From: Paenibacillus sinensis
GTDB taxonomy: Bacteria > Bacillota > Bacilli > Paenibacillales > Paenibacillaceae
NCBI RefSeq assembly: GCF_019904155.1
Contig: NZ_JAHCMB010000117.1
Location: 62,001 to 126,000 of the forward strand
Direction: 5' to 3'
DNA length: 64,000 nucleotides
Positions 25,066 to 37,386 of this stretch are shown piece after piece (the first letter of the stretch is position 1; the number at the start of each line of letters is the position of its first letter). The notes under the pieces were generated by a model, which searched no databases, was not told the origin of the DNA, and saw only the letters and a program-made list of their open reading frames with translations. The translations under genes and the position numbers were made by a program.

Positions 25066-27687
25066 ATGGCAGTTAAGAATGAAGTGGCCGCCCAGGTACA
25101 GCAACCAACCGCTGAAGAGTACATTCAGACTTTGGTGGATAAAGCAAAGAAGGCTCAAGAAGCTTTCATGGCTCTTGATCAAGAGCAAGTGAACAACATT
25201 GTGCATGCTATGGCGCTGGCCGGTCTCGACAAGCATATGTACCTGGCAAAACTGGCTGTTGAAGAAACAGGCCGCGGCGTTTACGAAGACAAAATCACAA
25301 AAAACATTTTCTCCACTGAATATATCTGGCACGGAATCAAGTACGACAAGACAGTAGGGGTTATTGAAGACAACTCTTACGACAGCTTCCAGAAGATCGC
25401 TGAACCGGTCGGTATTGTAATGGGTATCACACCGGTAACCAACCCAACATCCACCACGATGTTCAAAGCGTTGATTTCGATTAAGACACGTAATCCTATT
25501 ATATTCGGTTTCCACCCGTCGGCGCAAGCTTGTAGCGCCGCGGCGGCAAAAATCCTGCATGATGCAGCGGTAAAAGCCGGCGCTCCTGAGAATTGCATCC
25601 AATGGATCGAACAGCCGACGATGGACAAGACGAACGCCCTGATGAACAATCCGGACGTGGCTCTGATCCTGGCAACAGGCGGTGCTGCAATGGTTAAAGC
25701 GGCATACAGCTGCGGCAAACCGGCTCTCGGCGTAGGTCCTGGTAACGTTCCTGCCTTCATCGAGAAGAGCGCGGACATCGACCAAGCAGTTACCGACATC
25801 ATCCTTTCCAAAACATTCGACAACGGCATGATCTGCGCATCCGAGCAGGCTGTCATCATCGAAGAAGCTATCTTCGACCAAGTTAAGAAGAAGATGATCG
25901 CGAACGGCTGCTACTTCGTAAATAAAGACGAAGCTGCCAAGCTGACCAACGGCGCTATGAATGTTGAGAAATGCGCAGTTAACCCGGCAATCGTAGGTCA
26001 ATCCGCTACGAAGATCGCCGAAATGTGCGGAATCCAAGTACCGGCAGGAACCAAGATTCTGGTTGCCGAACTGGAAGGCGTAGGTACGAAGTACCCGCTG
26101 TCCGCTGAGAAACTGAGCCCGGTTCTGGCTTGCTACAAAGTTAAGAACGCTGATCAGGGTATCGAGCGCGCTGCTCAAATCGTTGAATTCGGAGGCATGG
26201 GCCACAGCTCGGCTATCCACTCGAACAACGAAGAAGTTATCATGAAGTTCTCCAACCGTCTGCAGACCGGACGTATTCTCGTTAATTCGCCTTCCACGCA
26301 TGGCGCGATCGGCGACATTTACAACACGAATATCCCTTCGCTGACTCTGGGCTGCGGATCCTACGGCCGCAACTCGGTATCGCAGAACGTTACCGCAATC
26401 AACTTGATCAACGTGAAAAGGGTGAATCGTCGTACCGTGAACATGCAATGGTTTAAAGTACCGGATAAGATTTACTTCGAAAAAGGCGCTACTCAATACC
26501 TGGCCAAAATGCCTGACATCACTCGCGTTGCGATCATTACCGACCCGATGATGGTTAAACTGGGCTATGTGGAAAGAGTTGAGCACTACCTGCGTCAACG
26601 TCAGACTCCTGTAGCTATTGAAGTGTTCTCGGAAGTTGAACCGGATCCGTCGACTACTACAGTTGAAAAAGGTACCGCTATGATGAACAGATTCCAACCG
26701 GACTGCATCATCGCACTGGGCGGCGGTTCCCCAATGGACGCTGCGAAAGGCATGTGGCTGTTCTACGAACATCCAGATGCTGACTTCCAAGGTCTGAAAC
26801 AGAAATTCATGGATATCCGCAAGCGCGTATACAAATTCCCTAAACTGGGCAACAAAGCGAAATTCGTTGCTATCCCGACTACTTCGGGTACTGGTTCGGA
26901 AGTTACTTCCTTCGCGGTTATCACTGACAAAACCACTGGCAACAACACGAAATATCCGCTGGCCGATTATGAGCTGACTCCAGACGTAGCCATCATCGAT
27001 CCGGAATTTGTATACAGCCTGCCGAAGACTGCCGTGGCCGATACCGGTATGGACGTTCTGACGCATGCGATTGAAGCTTATGTTTCCGTAATGGCGAGCG
27101 ATTATAGTGATGGTCTGGCCATCAAAGCTATCCAACTGGTATTCCAATACCTGGAGGCATCCGCTCTGACCGGCGACAAGCTTGCCCGCGAAAAAATGCA
27201 CAACGCATCGACGCTGGCTGGTATGGCATTCGCGAACGCATTCCTGGGCATCAACCACAGCTTGGCGCACAAATGGGGCGGTCAGTACCACACGGCTCAT
27301 GGACGCACCAACGCTATCCTGTTGCCGCACGTTATCCGTTACAATGCAAAGAAACCTACGAAGTTCGCTTCGTTCCCGAAATATTCGCACTTCGTAGCCG
27401 ACGAGCGCTATGCCGAAATCGCCCGCATTCTGGGACTGCCGGCTCGCACGACGGAAGAAGGCGTAACCAGCCTGATCAACGCGATCCGCGAAATGAACAA
27501 GAAGCTGGGTATCGAAGAATCCTTCCAAGCCCTGGGCTTCGATCCGAAGGACTTCGAATCCCGTGTTGATTATCTGGCAGACCGTGCGTTTGAAGACCAA
27601 TGTACAACTGCCAATCCGAAGCTGCCGCTCGTAACCGAGCTTGCCGACGTATACCGCAACGCATTCTACGGCAAATTCGACAACTAA
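25066..27687 (+). CDS. adhE: Bifunctional acetaldehyde-CoA/alcohol dehydrogenase
   Basis: The 873-residue fermentative enzyme reduces acetyl-CoA to ethanol, reoxidising NADH. The N-terminal aldehyde dehydrogenase half contains GITPVTNPTSTTMFKALI and the catalytic-cysteine region FDNGMICASEQ. The C-terminal iron alcohol dehydrogenase half contains GGGSPMDAAKGMW, GTGSEVTSFAVITD and metal ligands in HSLAHKWGGQYHTAHGR. The ATG at 25066 follows AGGAGG; a longer GTG start at 25021 would include it. Regular codon choice suggests high expression. A Crp/Fnr site upstream fits use during oxygen limitation. Confidence 0.97.
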   Translation: MAVKNEVAAQVQQPTAEEYIQTLVDKAKKAQEAFMALDQEQVNNIVHAMALAGLDKHMYLAKLAVEETGRGVYEDKITKNIFSTEYIWHGIKYDKTVGVIEDNSYDSFQKIAEPVGIVMGITPVTNPTSTTMFKALISIKTRNPIIFGFHPSAQACSAAAAKILHDAAVKAGAPENCIQWIEQPTMDKTNALMNNPDVALILATGGAAMVKAAYSCGKPALGVGPGNVPAFIEKSADIDQAVTDIILSKTFDNGMICASEQAVIIEEAIFDQVKKKMIANGCYFVNKDEAAKLTNGAMNVEKCAVNPAIVGQSATKIAEMCGIQVPAGTKILVAELEGVGTKYPLSAEKLSPVLACYKVKNADQGIERAAQIVEFGGMGHSSAIHSNNEEVIMKFSNRLQTGRILVNSPSTHGAIGDIYNTNIPSLTLGCGSYGRNSVSQNVTAINLINVKRVNRRTVNMQWFKVPDKIYFEKGATQYLAKMPDITRVAIITDPMMVKLGYVERVEHYLRQRQTPVAIEVFSEVEPDPSTTTVEKGTAMMNRFQPDCIIALGGGSPMDAAKGMWLFYEHPDADFQGLKQKFMDIRKRVYKFPKLGNKAKFVAIPTTSGTGSEVTSFAVITDKTTGNNTKYPLADYELTPDVAIIDPEFVYSLPKTAVADTGMDVLTHAIEAYVSVMASDYSDGLAIKAIQLVFQYLEASALTGDKLAREKMHNASTLAGMAFANAFLGINHSLAHKWGGQYHTAHGRTNAILLPHVIRYNAKKPTKFASFPKYSHFVADERYAEIARILGLPARTTEEGVTSLINAIREMNKKLGIEESFQALGFDPKDFESRVDYLADRAFEDQCTTANPKLPLVTELADVYRNAFYGKFDN

Positions 27688-27713
27688 TTTTTAACGAATA
27701 TTATATGAAGAAA

Positions 27714-27756
27714 CAGTGCCCGGATTGTCAGGTTTAGTGCCAGAATCCGGGCACTG
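27714..27756 (+). terminator. Strong hairpin after adhE
   Basis: A perfect 13-bp stem, CAGTGCCCGGATT with AATCCGGGCACTG, has a 17-nt loop. There is no U-run, so this may be a 3'-end stabiliser or a non-classical terminator. Confidence 0.5.
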
Positions 27757-27786
27757 CATTGGTAACAGGCTGGGACATTAAATATG

Positions 27787-27909
27787 GTGACAAATATCAC
27801 TAATTAGGCTTGTGAAAGTGATATTTGTCACAGTTTTCTTTTGGAAAGTAAACTAAGATGTTTATATAAGGTCCCAGTTATAAGAATTGCAAATGTGAAA
27901 TATGTTACA
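27787..27909. promoter_or_regulatory. Three Crp/Fnr-type sites upstream of pflB
   Basis: GTGACAAATATCAC (27787-27800) and GTGATATTTGTCAC (27818-27831) are perfect GTGA-N6-TCAC sites with centres 31 bp apart. GTGAAATATGTTAC (27895-27908) has one mismatch. All lie within 210 bases of the pflB start. The array suggests strong control of formate production. Confidence 0.75.
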
Positions 27910-27994
27910 AACATCAGCTTGGGATCACGAGACACGGGATTAACCTTCAAGCCCGCGATCTCTACAAATCATATAAATATATGGAGGGATTAGC

Positions 27995-30256
27995 ATGTCG
28001 GTGATTGAAAAAGAAGTAAAAGACGTAAAGTCGGGATGGCGCAATTTTGTAAGTGGCAAATGGGCCAAGAAAGTTAACGTCAATGATTTTATTTCCAAGA
28101 ACATCAAGCCGTACGAAGGTAATGAATCGTTCCTCGTTGGTCCGACCAACAACACGACAGAGTTGTGGAAGATTGTCTCCCAACTGAGCAAGGAAGAAAG
28201 AGACAGAGGCGGCGTTTGGGATATTGATCTGAACACGGTCTCCACAATCACTTCCCATAAACCTGGCTACATCGACAAGGACAAGGAACAGATCGTCGGT
28301 GTTCAAACTGACGCTCCTTTCAGACGTTCCATCCAGCCGTTCGGCGGTATCAAAATGATGGTCGACGCCACTAAAGCTTATGGCTTCGAGCTTCCGAACA
28401 GCATTGTTGAAATGTTCACGAATATCCGCAAAACGCATAACCAAGGCGTGTTTGATGCATATACACCTGAAATGAGAGCTGTGCGTAAATCCGGCGTTAT
28501 CACTGGTCTTCCAGATGCATACGGCCGTGGCCGCATCATCGGCGACTATCGCCGCGTTGCTCTGTACGGTATTGATTTCCTTGCCAAAACCAAGAAACAG
28601 GAATTGGCTGAGCTTGAAGTGAATTCCCTGACTGAAGACGTAATTCGTCTTCGCGAAGAGCTGTCCGAACAAATTCGCGCTCTGGGCGAACTGAAAGAAA
28701 TGGCGGCTGCTCACGGATTTGACATTTCCAAGCCTGCTAACAATGCTAAGGAAGCTTTCCAGTGGGTATACTTCGGTTACCTGGCTGCAATCAAGGAACA
28801 GAACGGTGCTGCAATGTCCTTGGGACGTGTATCCTCCTTCCTCGACATCTACGTACAACGCGATATGGAAGAAGGCACTCTGACTGAAGAACAAGCACAA
28901 GAACTGGTTGACCATTTTGTAATGAAGCTGCGTATCGTTAAATTCCTGCGTACGCCTGACTATAACGATCTGTTCTCTGGCGATCCTACTTGGGTAACAG
29001 AATCCATCGGCGGTATGTCCGAAGACGGAACAACTCGTGTAACCAAGAACAGCTTCCGTTTCCTGCACACCCTGTACAACCTGGGACCGGCTCCGGAACC
29101 GAACCTGACTGTTCTGTGGTCTGAAAGACTGCCTGAAGCATTCAAGAAATTCTGTGCCAAGGTTTCCATCGAAACTAGCGCCATTCAGTACGAAAATGAC
29201 GATCTGATGCGTCCGTTCTGGGGTGAAGACTACGCGATCGCTTGCTGTGTATCCCCAATGCGCATCGGTAAGCAAATGCAGTTCTTCGGAGCCCGTGCCA
29301 ATCTGGCAAAAGCTCTGCTGTATGCAATCAACGGCGGTGTGGATGAGAAATCCGGCGCACAAGTCGGACCGGAATTCCCGCGTATCACTTCCGAGTATCT
29401 GGATTACGAAGAAGTCATGAAACGCTTCAAACCGATGATGGAATGGCTGGCTAAGACTTATGTCAACGCACTGAACGTCATCCACTACATGCATGACAAG
29501 TATTCCTACGAACGGATTGAAATGGCGCTGCATGACCGTGACATCCTGCGTACGATGGCTTGCGGTATCGCTGGTCTGTCCGTTGCCACTGACTCCTTGA
29601 GCGCGATCAAGTATGCAAAAGTTAAACCGATCCGCAATGAACAAGGTATTGCTATTGATTTCGAAACCGAAGGCGAATTCCCTATGTACGGCAACAACGA
29701 TGATGCTGTTGACAGCATCGCAGTTGAACTGGTTGAAACCTTCATGACTATGATCCGCAAGAATAAAACTTACCGTGATGCAATGCCGACCCAATCGGTA
29801 CTGACAATCACTTCGAACGTTGTATATGGCAAGAAGACTGGTACTACTCCTGATGGCCGTAAGAAAGGCGAACCGTTCGCACCTGGTGCTAACCCGATGC
29901 ACGGACGCGACAAGAAAGGCGCACTGGCTTCCCTGAGCTCCGTAGCCAAACTGCCTTACGCTGACAGCCAAGACGGAATTTCCAATACGTTCTCCATTGT
30001 GCCTAAGGCGCTTGGTAAAGACGAAGAATCCCGTAAATCCAACCTGGTGTCCATGATGGACGGTTACTTCCACAACAACGCTCAGCATCTGAACGTTAAC
30101 GTATTTAACCGTGAACAACTGCTGGACGCTATGGATCATCCAGAGAACTACCCGCAGCTGACTGTACGTGTATCCGGTTATGCGGTTAACTTCATCAAGC
30201 TGACTCGCGAACAACAGATGGATGTTATCAGCCGTACGTTCCATGGTTCGATGTAA
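27995..30256 (+). CDS. pflB: Pyruvate formate-lyase
   Basis: The 753-residue glycyl-radical enzyme splits pyruvate and CoA into acetyl-CoA and formate under anoxic conditions. The adjacent catalytic cysteines are Cys417-Cys418 in IACCVSPM, and the radical glycine is Gly728 in RVSGYAVNF near the C-terminus. The length is standard. ATG at 27995 follows GGAGGGA. It depends on PflA, encoded 145 bases downstream. With adhE it forms the mixed-acid/ethanol branch of this block. Confidence 0.97.
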   Translation: MSVIEKEVKDVKSGWRNFVSGKWAKKVNVNDFISKNIKPYEGNESFLVGPTNNTTELWKIVSQLSKEERDRGGVWDIDLNTVSTITSHKPGYIDKDKEQIVGVQTDAPFRRSIQPFGGIKMMVDATKAYGFELPNSIVEMFTNIRKTHNQGVFDAYTPEMRAVRKSGVITGLPDAYGRGRIIGDYRRVALYGIDFLAKTKKQELAELEVNSLTEDVIRLREELSEQIRALGELKEMAAAHGFDISKPANNAKEAFQWVYFGYLAAIKEQNGAAMSLGRVSSFLDIYVQRDMEEGTLTEEQAQELVDHFVMKLRIVKFLRTPDYNDLFSGDPTWVTESIGGMSEDGTTRVTKNSFRFLHTLYNLGPAPEPNLTVLWSERLPEAFKKFCAKVSIETSAIQYENDDLMRPFWGEDYAIACCVSPMRIGKQMQFFGARANLAKALLYAINGGVDEKSGAQVGPEFPRITSEYLDYEEVMKRFKPMMEWLAKTYVNALNVIHYMHDKYSYERIEMALHDRDILRTMACGIAGLSVATDSLSAIKYAKVKPIRNEQGIAIDFETEGEFPMYGNNDDAVDSIAVELVETFMTMIRKNKTYRDAMPTQSVLTITSNVVYGKKTGTTPDGRKKGEPFAPGANPMHGRDKKGALASLSSVAKLPYADSQDGISNTFSIVPKALGKDEESRKSNLVSMMDGYFHNNAQHLNVNVFNREQLLDAMDHPENYPQLTVRVSGYAVNFIKLTREQQMDVISRTFHGSM

Positions 30257-30303
30257 GTTATCTGATCTGTACAATTCTTAAAATGCAGTAAGTGACAAGG
30301 TGA

Positions 30304-30328
30304 TACCGCCCTTGGATCAAGGGCGGTA
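30304..30328 (+). other. pflB-pflA intergenic hairpin
   Basis: A perfect 10-bp stem, TACCGCCCTT with AAGGGCGGTA, closes a 5-nt loop. AAAATCTT follows rather than a true U-run, so it may partly terminate or be a processing site that lowers pflA relative to pflB. Confidence 0.55.
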
Positions 30329-30401
30329 AAATCTTGTATCAAGAACGTTAAAATTTTAACTAATTTAGTTGCAGTCAGTCGAGCGGAAAGGATGACCTCA
30401 T

Positions 30402-31139
30402 ATGCTGAAAGGCCATATCCATTCTCTGGAAACATTCGGAACCGTAGACGGGCCTGGAATCCGATTTGTATTGTTCATGCAGGGATGCCTGCTGAAATGT
30501 CAATATTGCCATAATCCGGACACCTGGGGCTTGAACGAAGGCAAGGAAGTCACGATTGAAGAAATGCTGAAGGAAATTGAACCGTATGTGCACTATTACC
30601 GCACATCCGGCGGCGGCTTGACCGTGTCGGGTGGCGAACCGACTCTTCAGGCGAAATTTGTTGAGCAGCTGTTCACCGAAGTGAAGAAGCGGTGGGGGCT
30701 TCATACGACACTGGATACTAACGGCTATAATGATGGTGAGAAAATAACCGACCTGTTGAATGTAACGGACCTGGTCCTGCTCGATCTCAAGCATATTGAT
30801 GATGAAGCGCATATTAAACTGACCGGGAAATCCAATGACCGCACATTGAAGCTGGCGCGCTGGCTCTCTGATCACGGTCGGAAAATGTGGATCCGCCACG
30901 TCTATGTACCGGGTATTCACAACAAAGAAGAAGACCTGATTAATCTTGGACGGTTCATCGGTACGTTAGACGGCGTTGAGAAGTTTGAAATCTTGCCATA
31001 TCATCAAATGGGGATTTATAAATGGCAGGAGCTTGGCCGTCCATACGAGCTCGAAGGCGTTCCTTCTCCGGGCCAGGGCGAAGTGGACCGGGCTTATAAG
31101 CTTATTGAAGAAGGACGAAAGCAGACCGCTCCGGTATAA
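30402..31139 (+). CDS. pflA: Pyruvate formate-lyase activating enzyme
   Basis: The 245-residue radical SAM enzyme puts the glycyl radical on PflB. The cluster motif is CLLKCQYC (Cys29, 33, 36; CxxxCxxC), followed by the GGE motif in [13 protein letters not shown]. It opens with THE-like hallmark [26 protein letters not shown] lies upstream. Length and position are standard. Confidence 0.97.
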   Translation: MLKGHIHSLETFGTVDGPGIRFVLFMQGCLLKCQYCHNPDTWGLNEGKEVTIEEMLKEIEPYVHYYRTSGGGLTVSGGEPTLQAKFVEQLFTEVKKRWGLHTTLDTNGYNDGEKITDLLNVTDLVLLDLKHIDDEAHIKLTGKSNDRTLKLARWLSDHGRKMWIRHVYVPGIHNKEEDLINLGRFIGTLDGVEKFEILPYHQMGIYKWQELGRPYELEGVPSPGQGEVDRAYKLIEEGRKQTAPV

Positions 31140-31167
31140 CATATAAGGCAGTATAACAATAAAGGGA

Positions 31168-31201
31168 AATCGGAATTCCGGGAGGGGTTCCGATTTTTTT
31201 G
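31168..31201 (+). terminator. Terminator after pflA
   Basis: AATCGGAA and TTCCGATT arms end in a seven-base T-run. Confidence 0.88.
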
Positions 31202-31377
31202 ATTTCCCAGGAAATCAAAAAAAGTAAATTTGAACATCAGCATTTTGCAGAATCCGGATATAAACATTTGATAGTACAATACTTATGTTAAAGTTTACAC
31301 ACATAATTATTTTCTTTATATTAAATGAAACTTTTTCCCAGACTTTGCGTCTAATAGTATGTTTTGTTTTTGGGGAT

Positions 31378-31425
31378 GCCAAGACCGAAGCTCATGCCGC
31401 CTTGGGAGGTCGGCTGTGTTTTGGC
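31378..31425 (+). promoter_or_regulatory. Possible leader stem before the PKD surface gene
   Basis: GCCAA (31378) and TTGGC (31421) enclose an inner GCCGCC/GGTCGGC stem in an otherwise AT-rich gap, about 75 bases before the next gene. No known riboswitch is recognised. Nothing else stands out in 31202-31502. Confidence 0.3.
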
Positions 31426-31502
31426 TTGGAATTATTTATCGTGCAATTCATGCACAAATAGAGATCCATTATTGAGAAAATGGGAGCAGAAGGAGTCATA
31501 CC

Positions 31503-33746
31503 ATGAATCTTAGAACCTTGACCTTAGCAGCCGCACTAATTGTGGCACAGGTTGCCTCTGCAGTGCCGGCTCTTGCCATGTCTGCAGACACTGTCAAAGG
31601 AACTGCTGTCGGTACTGAAACCTCATCAAAGGTAGCCGATGCAACTTCCAGCACTTCACCTACGGCGGTCTCCACAGCCGTCCCGACCGCTTCACCGTCG
31701 CCATCAGCCGTAACCGCATCACCAATAACCGGAACAGATATCCAGCCTTCCGCTGATTCGCTGGCATCTGCGAGCTCGGAAGTTCCGAGCGCCACTCCAT
31801 CTCCGACAGCAACAGATGCCCTTCCAACGGCAACTCCGGTAACCCCGGTACCGGCCAGCAATGCAGGTGTGGGCCAGCTGGTCCTTATGATGAACAGCAA
31901 TAAAATGTATCTGAATGGTCAGGAATATTTGGCTGCACAGCCGATGGCCGTGAAGAATGGCGTCTCCTATGTATCGATCCGCGCCATGGTGGAGCGGGTA
32001 GGACTGACGCTCACATACAATGGCAAGACGAAAGAAACCATCATTATGAAAGACGGCAACGAGCTTCGGTTCAAGACCGACAGCAAATGGTATACCGTCA
32101 ACGGAAAGTCTACCTTGATGAAAGGTCCGGCATACCAGTATAAGAATACCTTCATGATTCCACTCACGTCGATTACTCAGGCGCTTGGTCTGAAGTACTC
32201 TGTGGATAATGTGCAGAAGAGTGTCACTATAAATCTGCAGACGAAACCGAAGGCGTCATTTACTGTGCAGCCGGCGGAGATTTTTGCCGGAGAGACGAAC
32301 GTCAGTTACGTAACCTACAACAGCGCTTCCAATGGTGCGACGATTGTTCAGGAGCAATGGGAAGGGCGTCAGGAGATTTTCGATCAGCCGGGTTTCTATA
32401 CAGTGAAATATTCCGTAATGGATTCCAACGGCCTCTGGAGTGATCCGTATTCGGTGACGATTACGGTTCTGAAGCCTAATCAGCCCCCTGTGGCGCAGTT
32501 CACAACCAACAAGGATGAGTACAAAATGGGCGAGCCCATTACAATTACCGATCTGAGCTCAGACCCTGACGGCGACGCATTGACCGAGTCCTGGAACAAC
32601 CGGGCGCTGGCGTTCTTCAACCCGGGTCCTGTAGCCATCCAACTGACGGTTACAGACACTCACGGTCTCAGCAGTACGTTTGAGAAAGTAATCAACGTTA
32701 CGAACGAGACGTTGTATACACAGAATGATTTCAACAAGCTGTTCATTCCGCTCGGTGACCTGTATGCATTCGACGGTTCGCAAATTCCAAGCTGGAACAA
32801 GGTCGCTTATACAACCAGCTCTGAACCGGTGACGCTGATTCGAAGCAACAGTCCGGAAACCGTATATTCGAACGGCATTATGTATCAGGAGACAGCAATG
32901 GGCAGCACCCGGATTATGGTGCATCATAAGAACTCGACTTCAACCAATAAGAAGATGTACGTCATCGCAACCAATGACAACATCTATCCGGCCAATATTA
33001 CGACACAGTACTCCGGATTTGGCGGACCGAGCGAATATCCAACGGCTACGGGTAAAAAATCGATCGATACGTACTTCCAATCCATGCTGACCGGAAACGC
33101 GACCTCCACCGTTACTCTCCAGCCTGGAGAGAGCAAGGCTGTTCTGACCACGATTAATAGCGTGACCGTTAAGCCCGGACAGGTTATCTCGCTGATGTCC
33201 GATGTCTTTAGCGATTATCCGGTGAAGTATTCCGTAATCATGATTGACTCGGACAAAGATCCGCTGCTGACACTGCCGACGCTCGGCTATCTGGACCGGG
33301 ACGGCGTCCATAACCGCGGCACTTATCCAAATGCCAACCGTATCATTAATGTGACTGATCCGGTAGGGGCAACGCCTTCCCGTCTCGTTATCGGCGATAA
33401 CAACAGTGACCCGAATCTGCCGGGAACAGATCCTTTGTCCGGAACTGACGCATCGAATTCGGGCAACTTTGGCGTCGTATACAAAATTACACTGAGCCAT
33501 GTTGCTCCGAACACGCTGATCACGCTCAATCCGCGGGGTGGCAAATATCAAGGACCGCTGCTGATCAACGGCAATATTATCGAAGCGCCGAATTCCGGTG
33601 CGGTCGACGCTCCGAACCAGACCAGCGTCTTGTACCGTACAGGAAATCTGGAGCAGACGGTAGAAATTGTCTTCACCGCAGCTTCGGGAAGCAATCTTCC
33701 GGTCAATCTGCTGTTCATGCCGCTTCCGGAACAAAAGGCTTACTAA
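31503..33746 (+). CDS. Secreted surface protein: copper-amine-oxidase-like N domain plus PKD/Ig regions
   Basis: The 747-residue protein has a signal peptide ending near ALAMSA. A Ser/Thr/Pro/Ala-rich linker (about 30-125) follows. A stalk-type copper amine oxidase N-terminal-like domain (about 130-250) has NGQEYLAAQPMAVKNGVSYV and FMIPLTSITQALGLKYSVD. PKD-like domains (about 255-400) include QPPVAQFTTNKDEYKMGEP, and a beta-rich C-terminal half follows. It has no SLH or LPxTG anchor. Such proteins are common at Paenibacillus surfaces and their roles are mostly unknown. It forms a single-gene unit with a terminator after it. Confidence 0.8.
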   Translation: MNLRTLTLAAALIVAQVASAVPALAMSADTVKGTAVGTETSSKVADATSSTSPTAVSTAVPTASPSPSAVTASPITGTDIQPSADSLASASSEVPSATPSPTATDALPTATPVTPVPASNAGVGQLVLMMNSNKMYLNGQEYLAAQPMAVKNGVSYVSIRAMVERVGLTLTYNGKTKETIIMKDGNELRFKTDSKWYTVNGKSTLMKGPAYQYKNTFMIPLTSITQALGLKYSVDNVQKSVTINLQTKPKASFTVQPAEIFAGETNVSYVTYNSASNGATIVQEQWEGRQEIFDQPGFYTVKYSVMDSNGLWSDPYSVTITVLKPNQPPVAQFTTNKDEYKMGEPITITDLSSDPDGDALTESWNNRALAFFNPGPVAIQLTVTDTHGLSSTFEKVINVTNETLYTQNDFNKLFIPLGDLYAFDGSQIPSWNKVAYTTSSEPVTLIRSNSPETVYSNGIMYQETAMGSTRIMVHHKNSTSTNKKMYVIATNDNIYPANITTQYSGFGGPSEYPTATGKKSIDTYFQSMLTGNATSTVTLQPGESKAVLTTINSVTVKPGQVISLMSDVFSDYPVKYSVIMIDSDKDPLLTLPTLGYLDRDGVHNRGTYPNANRIINVTDPVGATPSRLVIGDNNSDPNLPGTDPLSGTDASNSGNFGVVYKITLSHVAPNTLITLNPRGGKYQGPLLINGNIIEAPNSGAVDAPNQTSVLYRTGNLEQTVEIVFTAASGSNLPVNLLFMPLPEQKAY

Positions 33747-33768
33747 GCATACCGAACTCATTACTCAT

Positions 33769-33813
33769 CCGGCAGGCCCGCTTTGCAACAAGCGGCCTGC
33801 CGGTTTATTTTTG
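33769..33813 (+). terminator. Terminator after the PKD surface gene
   Basis: CCGGCAGG and CCTGCCGG arms, with an inner CCGCTT/AAGCGG pairing, are followed by TTTATTTTT. Confidence 0.9.
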
Positions 33814-33945
33814 CAGGAAATGACAAATGGATCGATGTTGAAGAGCGAACGGATAGAGATGGACTTCATTGACGTCGGCCCTCTTTTGAGTCATTATAAA
33901 TAGATGGGCCGTACCCATGAAATCGGAGCAGTAGGAGATGAGCTA

Positions 33946-34404
33946 ATGCTGTCGACAGACGAAATTTTACAGGCTATGTCGGAGCAGGGGTTGCGAATCA
34001 CCGATCAGCGCAAGACGCTTGCCAAATTATTCGGCGAAACATCGGGATATTTGTCCGCCAAGGATGTCTATAAGCATATGGAACGCAAGTACAGCGGGCT
34101 TAGCTTTGATACCGTCTACCGGAATTTGCGGGTAATGGAGGAGCTCGGCGTGCTGGAACAGATTGTCTTTGAGGACGGCATCAAATTCAAGTCCAGCTGC
34201 AGCCAGGATCATCATCACCATCATATGATCTGCCTGCAGTGTCAGAAGACTTACCCGATATCATTCTGCCCGATGAATATGACAGATGCGCCGGAGCAGT
34301 TCCGGGTGGTCAAGCATAAATTCGAAGTGTTCGGCTATTGCCGTGAGTGTGAAGAGGCCGCTTCCGAGCTGAAGACCACTGCACACGGCGAAGAGGAACA
34401 TTAA
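33946..34404 (+). CDS. zur: Fur-family regulator, probably Zur
   Basis: The 152-residue metal-responsive repressor has a winged helix (about 5-85) with [13 protein letters not shown] and [15 protein letters not shown]. It also has a His-rich loop (SQDHHHHHM) and two structural CxxC pairs (Cys96/99 and 132/135). ATG at 33946 has GGAGA upstream and is preferred to 33904. Zur rather than Fur or PerR is inferred from length, the His/Cys pattern and the nearby zinc importer with a Zur-type box at 37320. It overlaps no neighbour, but yidD follows after one base. Confidence 0.85.
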   Translation: MLSTDEILQAMSEQGLRITDQRKTLAKLFGETSGYLSAKDVYKHMERKYSGLSFDTVYRNLRVMEELGVLEQIVFEDGIKFKSSCSQDHHHHHMICLQCQKTYPISFCPMNMTDAPEQFRVVKHKFEVFGYCRECEEAASELKTTAHGEEEH

Positions 34405-34405
34405 T

Positions 34406-34675
34406 ATGGGGATCGGACGAAGAACGGTTCAGGCGCCGATCCGGTTCTACAGGCGCTTTATTTCGCCGCTGAAGCCTCCGACCTGCCGGTTCTATCCGAC
34501 CTGCTCGGCCTATGCCCTGGAGGCGGTAGAGGTGCATGGACCGGTCAAGGGCTCGCTGCTTGCAGCGAAGCGAATCGCCAAGTGCCATCCCTTTCACCCG
34601 GGAGGGCTTGATCCGGTACCGCCGGCCAAGCCGAAGGGAGAGGGCCGCCGCCGTGAAGCGGCGGGGCGGACTTGA
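34406..34675 (+). CDS. yidD: Membrane protein insertion efficiency factor YidD
   Basis: The 89-residue protein carries the family core [21 protein letters not shown] and [15 protein letters not shown], with conserved cysteines. YidD is a small inner-face membrane protein that helps YidC/Oxa1 insert proteins. The start lies 1 base after the zur stop, so the two are co-transcribed. Confidence 0.95.
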   Translation: MGIGRRTVQAPIRFYRRFISPLKPPTCRFYPTCSAYALEAVEVHGPVKGSLLAAKRIAKCHPFHPGGLDPVPPAKPKGEGRRREAAGRT

Positions 34676-34734
34676 CACAGCGGCCATATTTTGGGTATAT
34701 TTTTCAGTGATGAATACAAGCTATATATATTTCC

Positions 34735-37059
<2,325 letters not shown>

Positions 37060-37140
37060 TCATCCGGCTGGGAAGAGTAGTATGCCGGAAGCTGCCGGTT
37101 GAACATATTGCCGTACAAGCAAGGAAGCAGCATTAGTAAC

Positions 37141-37187
37141 AGAGATCCCGGGCGGTTAGACCGCCCGAAGGGGTCTCTGTTTTTTTG
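37141..37187 (+). terminator. Terminator after metG
   Basis: AGAGATCCC and GGGGTCTCT arms with an inner GGGCGG/CCGCCC stem are followed by GTTTTTTT. Confidence 0.93.
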
Positions 37188-37313
37188 GGAGGACGAATAT
37201 GGTTTGGTGGGGAAAGAACGCTTTAATTATGAAGTCTAATAGTGGGGTTCAATAAGGAAGCTAAGAGGTTAAGTATAAACCGCCGGATTCCGTATAAAAT
37301 GTTTAGTAAAGCG

Positions 37314-37343
37314 TTGACTTATCGTAATGATTACTATTATAAT
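37314..37343 (+). promoter_or_regulatory. Zinc importer promoter with Zur box in the spacer
   Basis: A -35 TTGACT at 37314 and a -10 TATAAT at 37338 are 18 bp apart. The spacer holds ATCGTAATGATTACTAT, 7/8 symmetric around 37329 and close to the Bacillus Zur-box core TCGTAATNATTACGA. A half site ATTACGATTTA lies at 37358. Zur bound there would block RNA polymerase when zinc is plentiful. Confidence 0.85.
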
Positions 37344-37386
37344 TCGGAACAGTAAGGATTACGATTTAGGAGGATCACTAGAGATT

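Noticed and set aside
25018..27600. 860-residue open frame on the minus strand across adhE
   Set aside because: It is antisense to a clear adhE, has no ribosome binding site or domain pattern, and is explained by the regular codon choice of a highly expressed gene.
27962..30274. 770-residue open frame on the minus strand across pflB
   Set aside because: Same reason: antisense shadow of pflB with no family signature.
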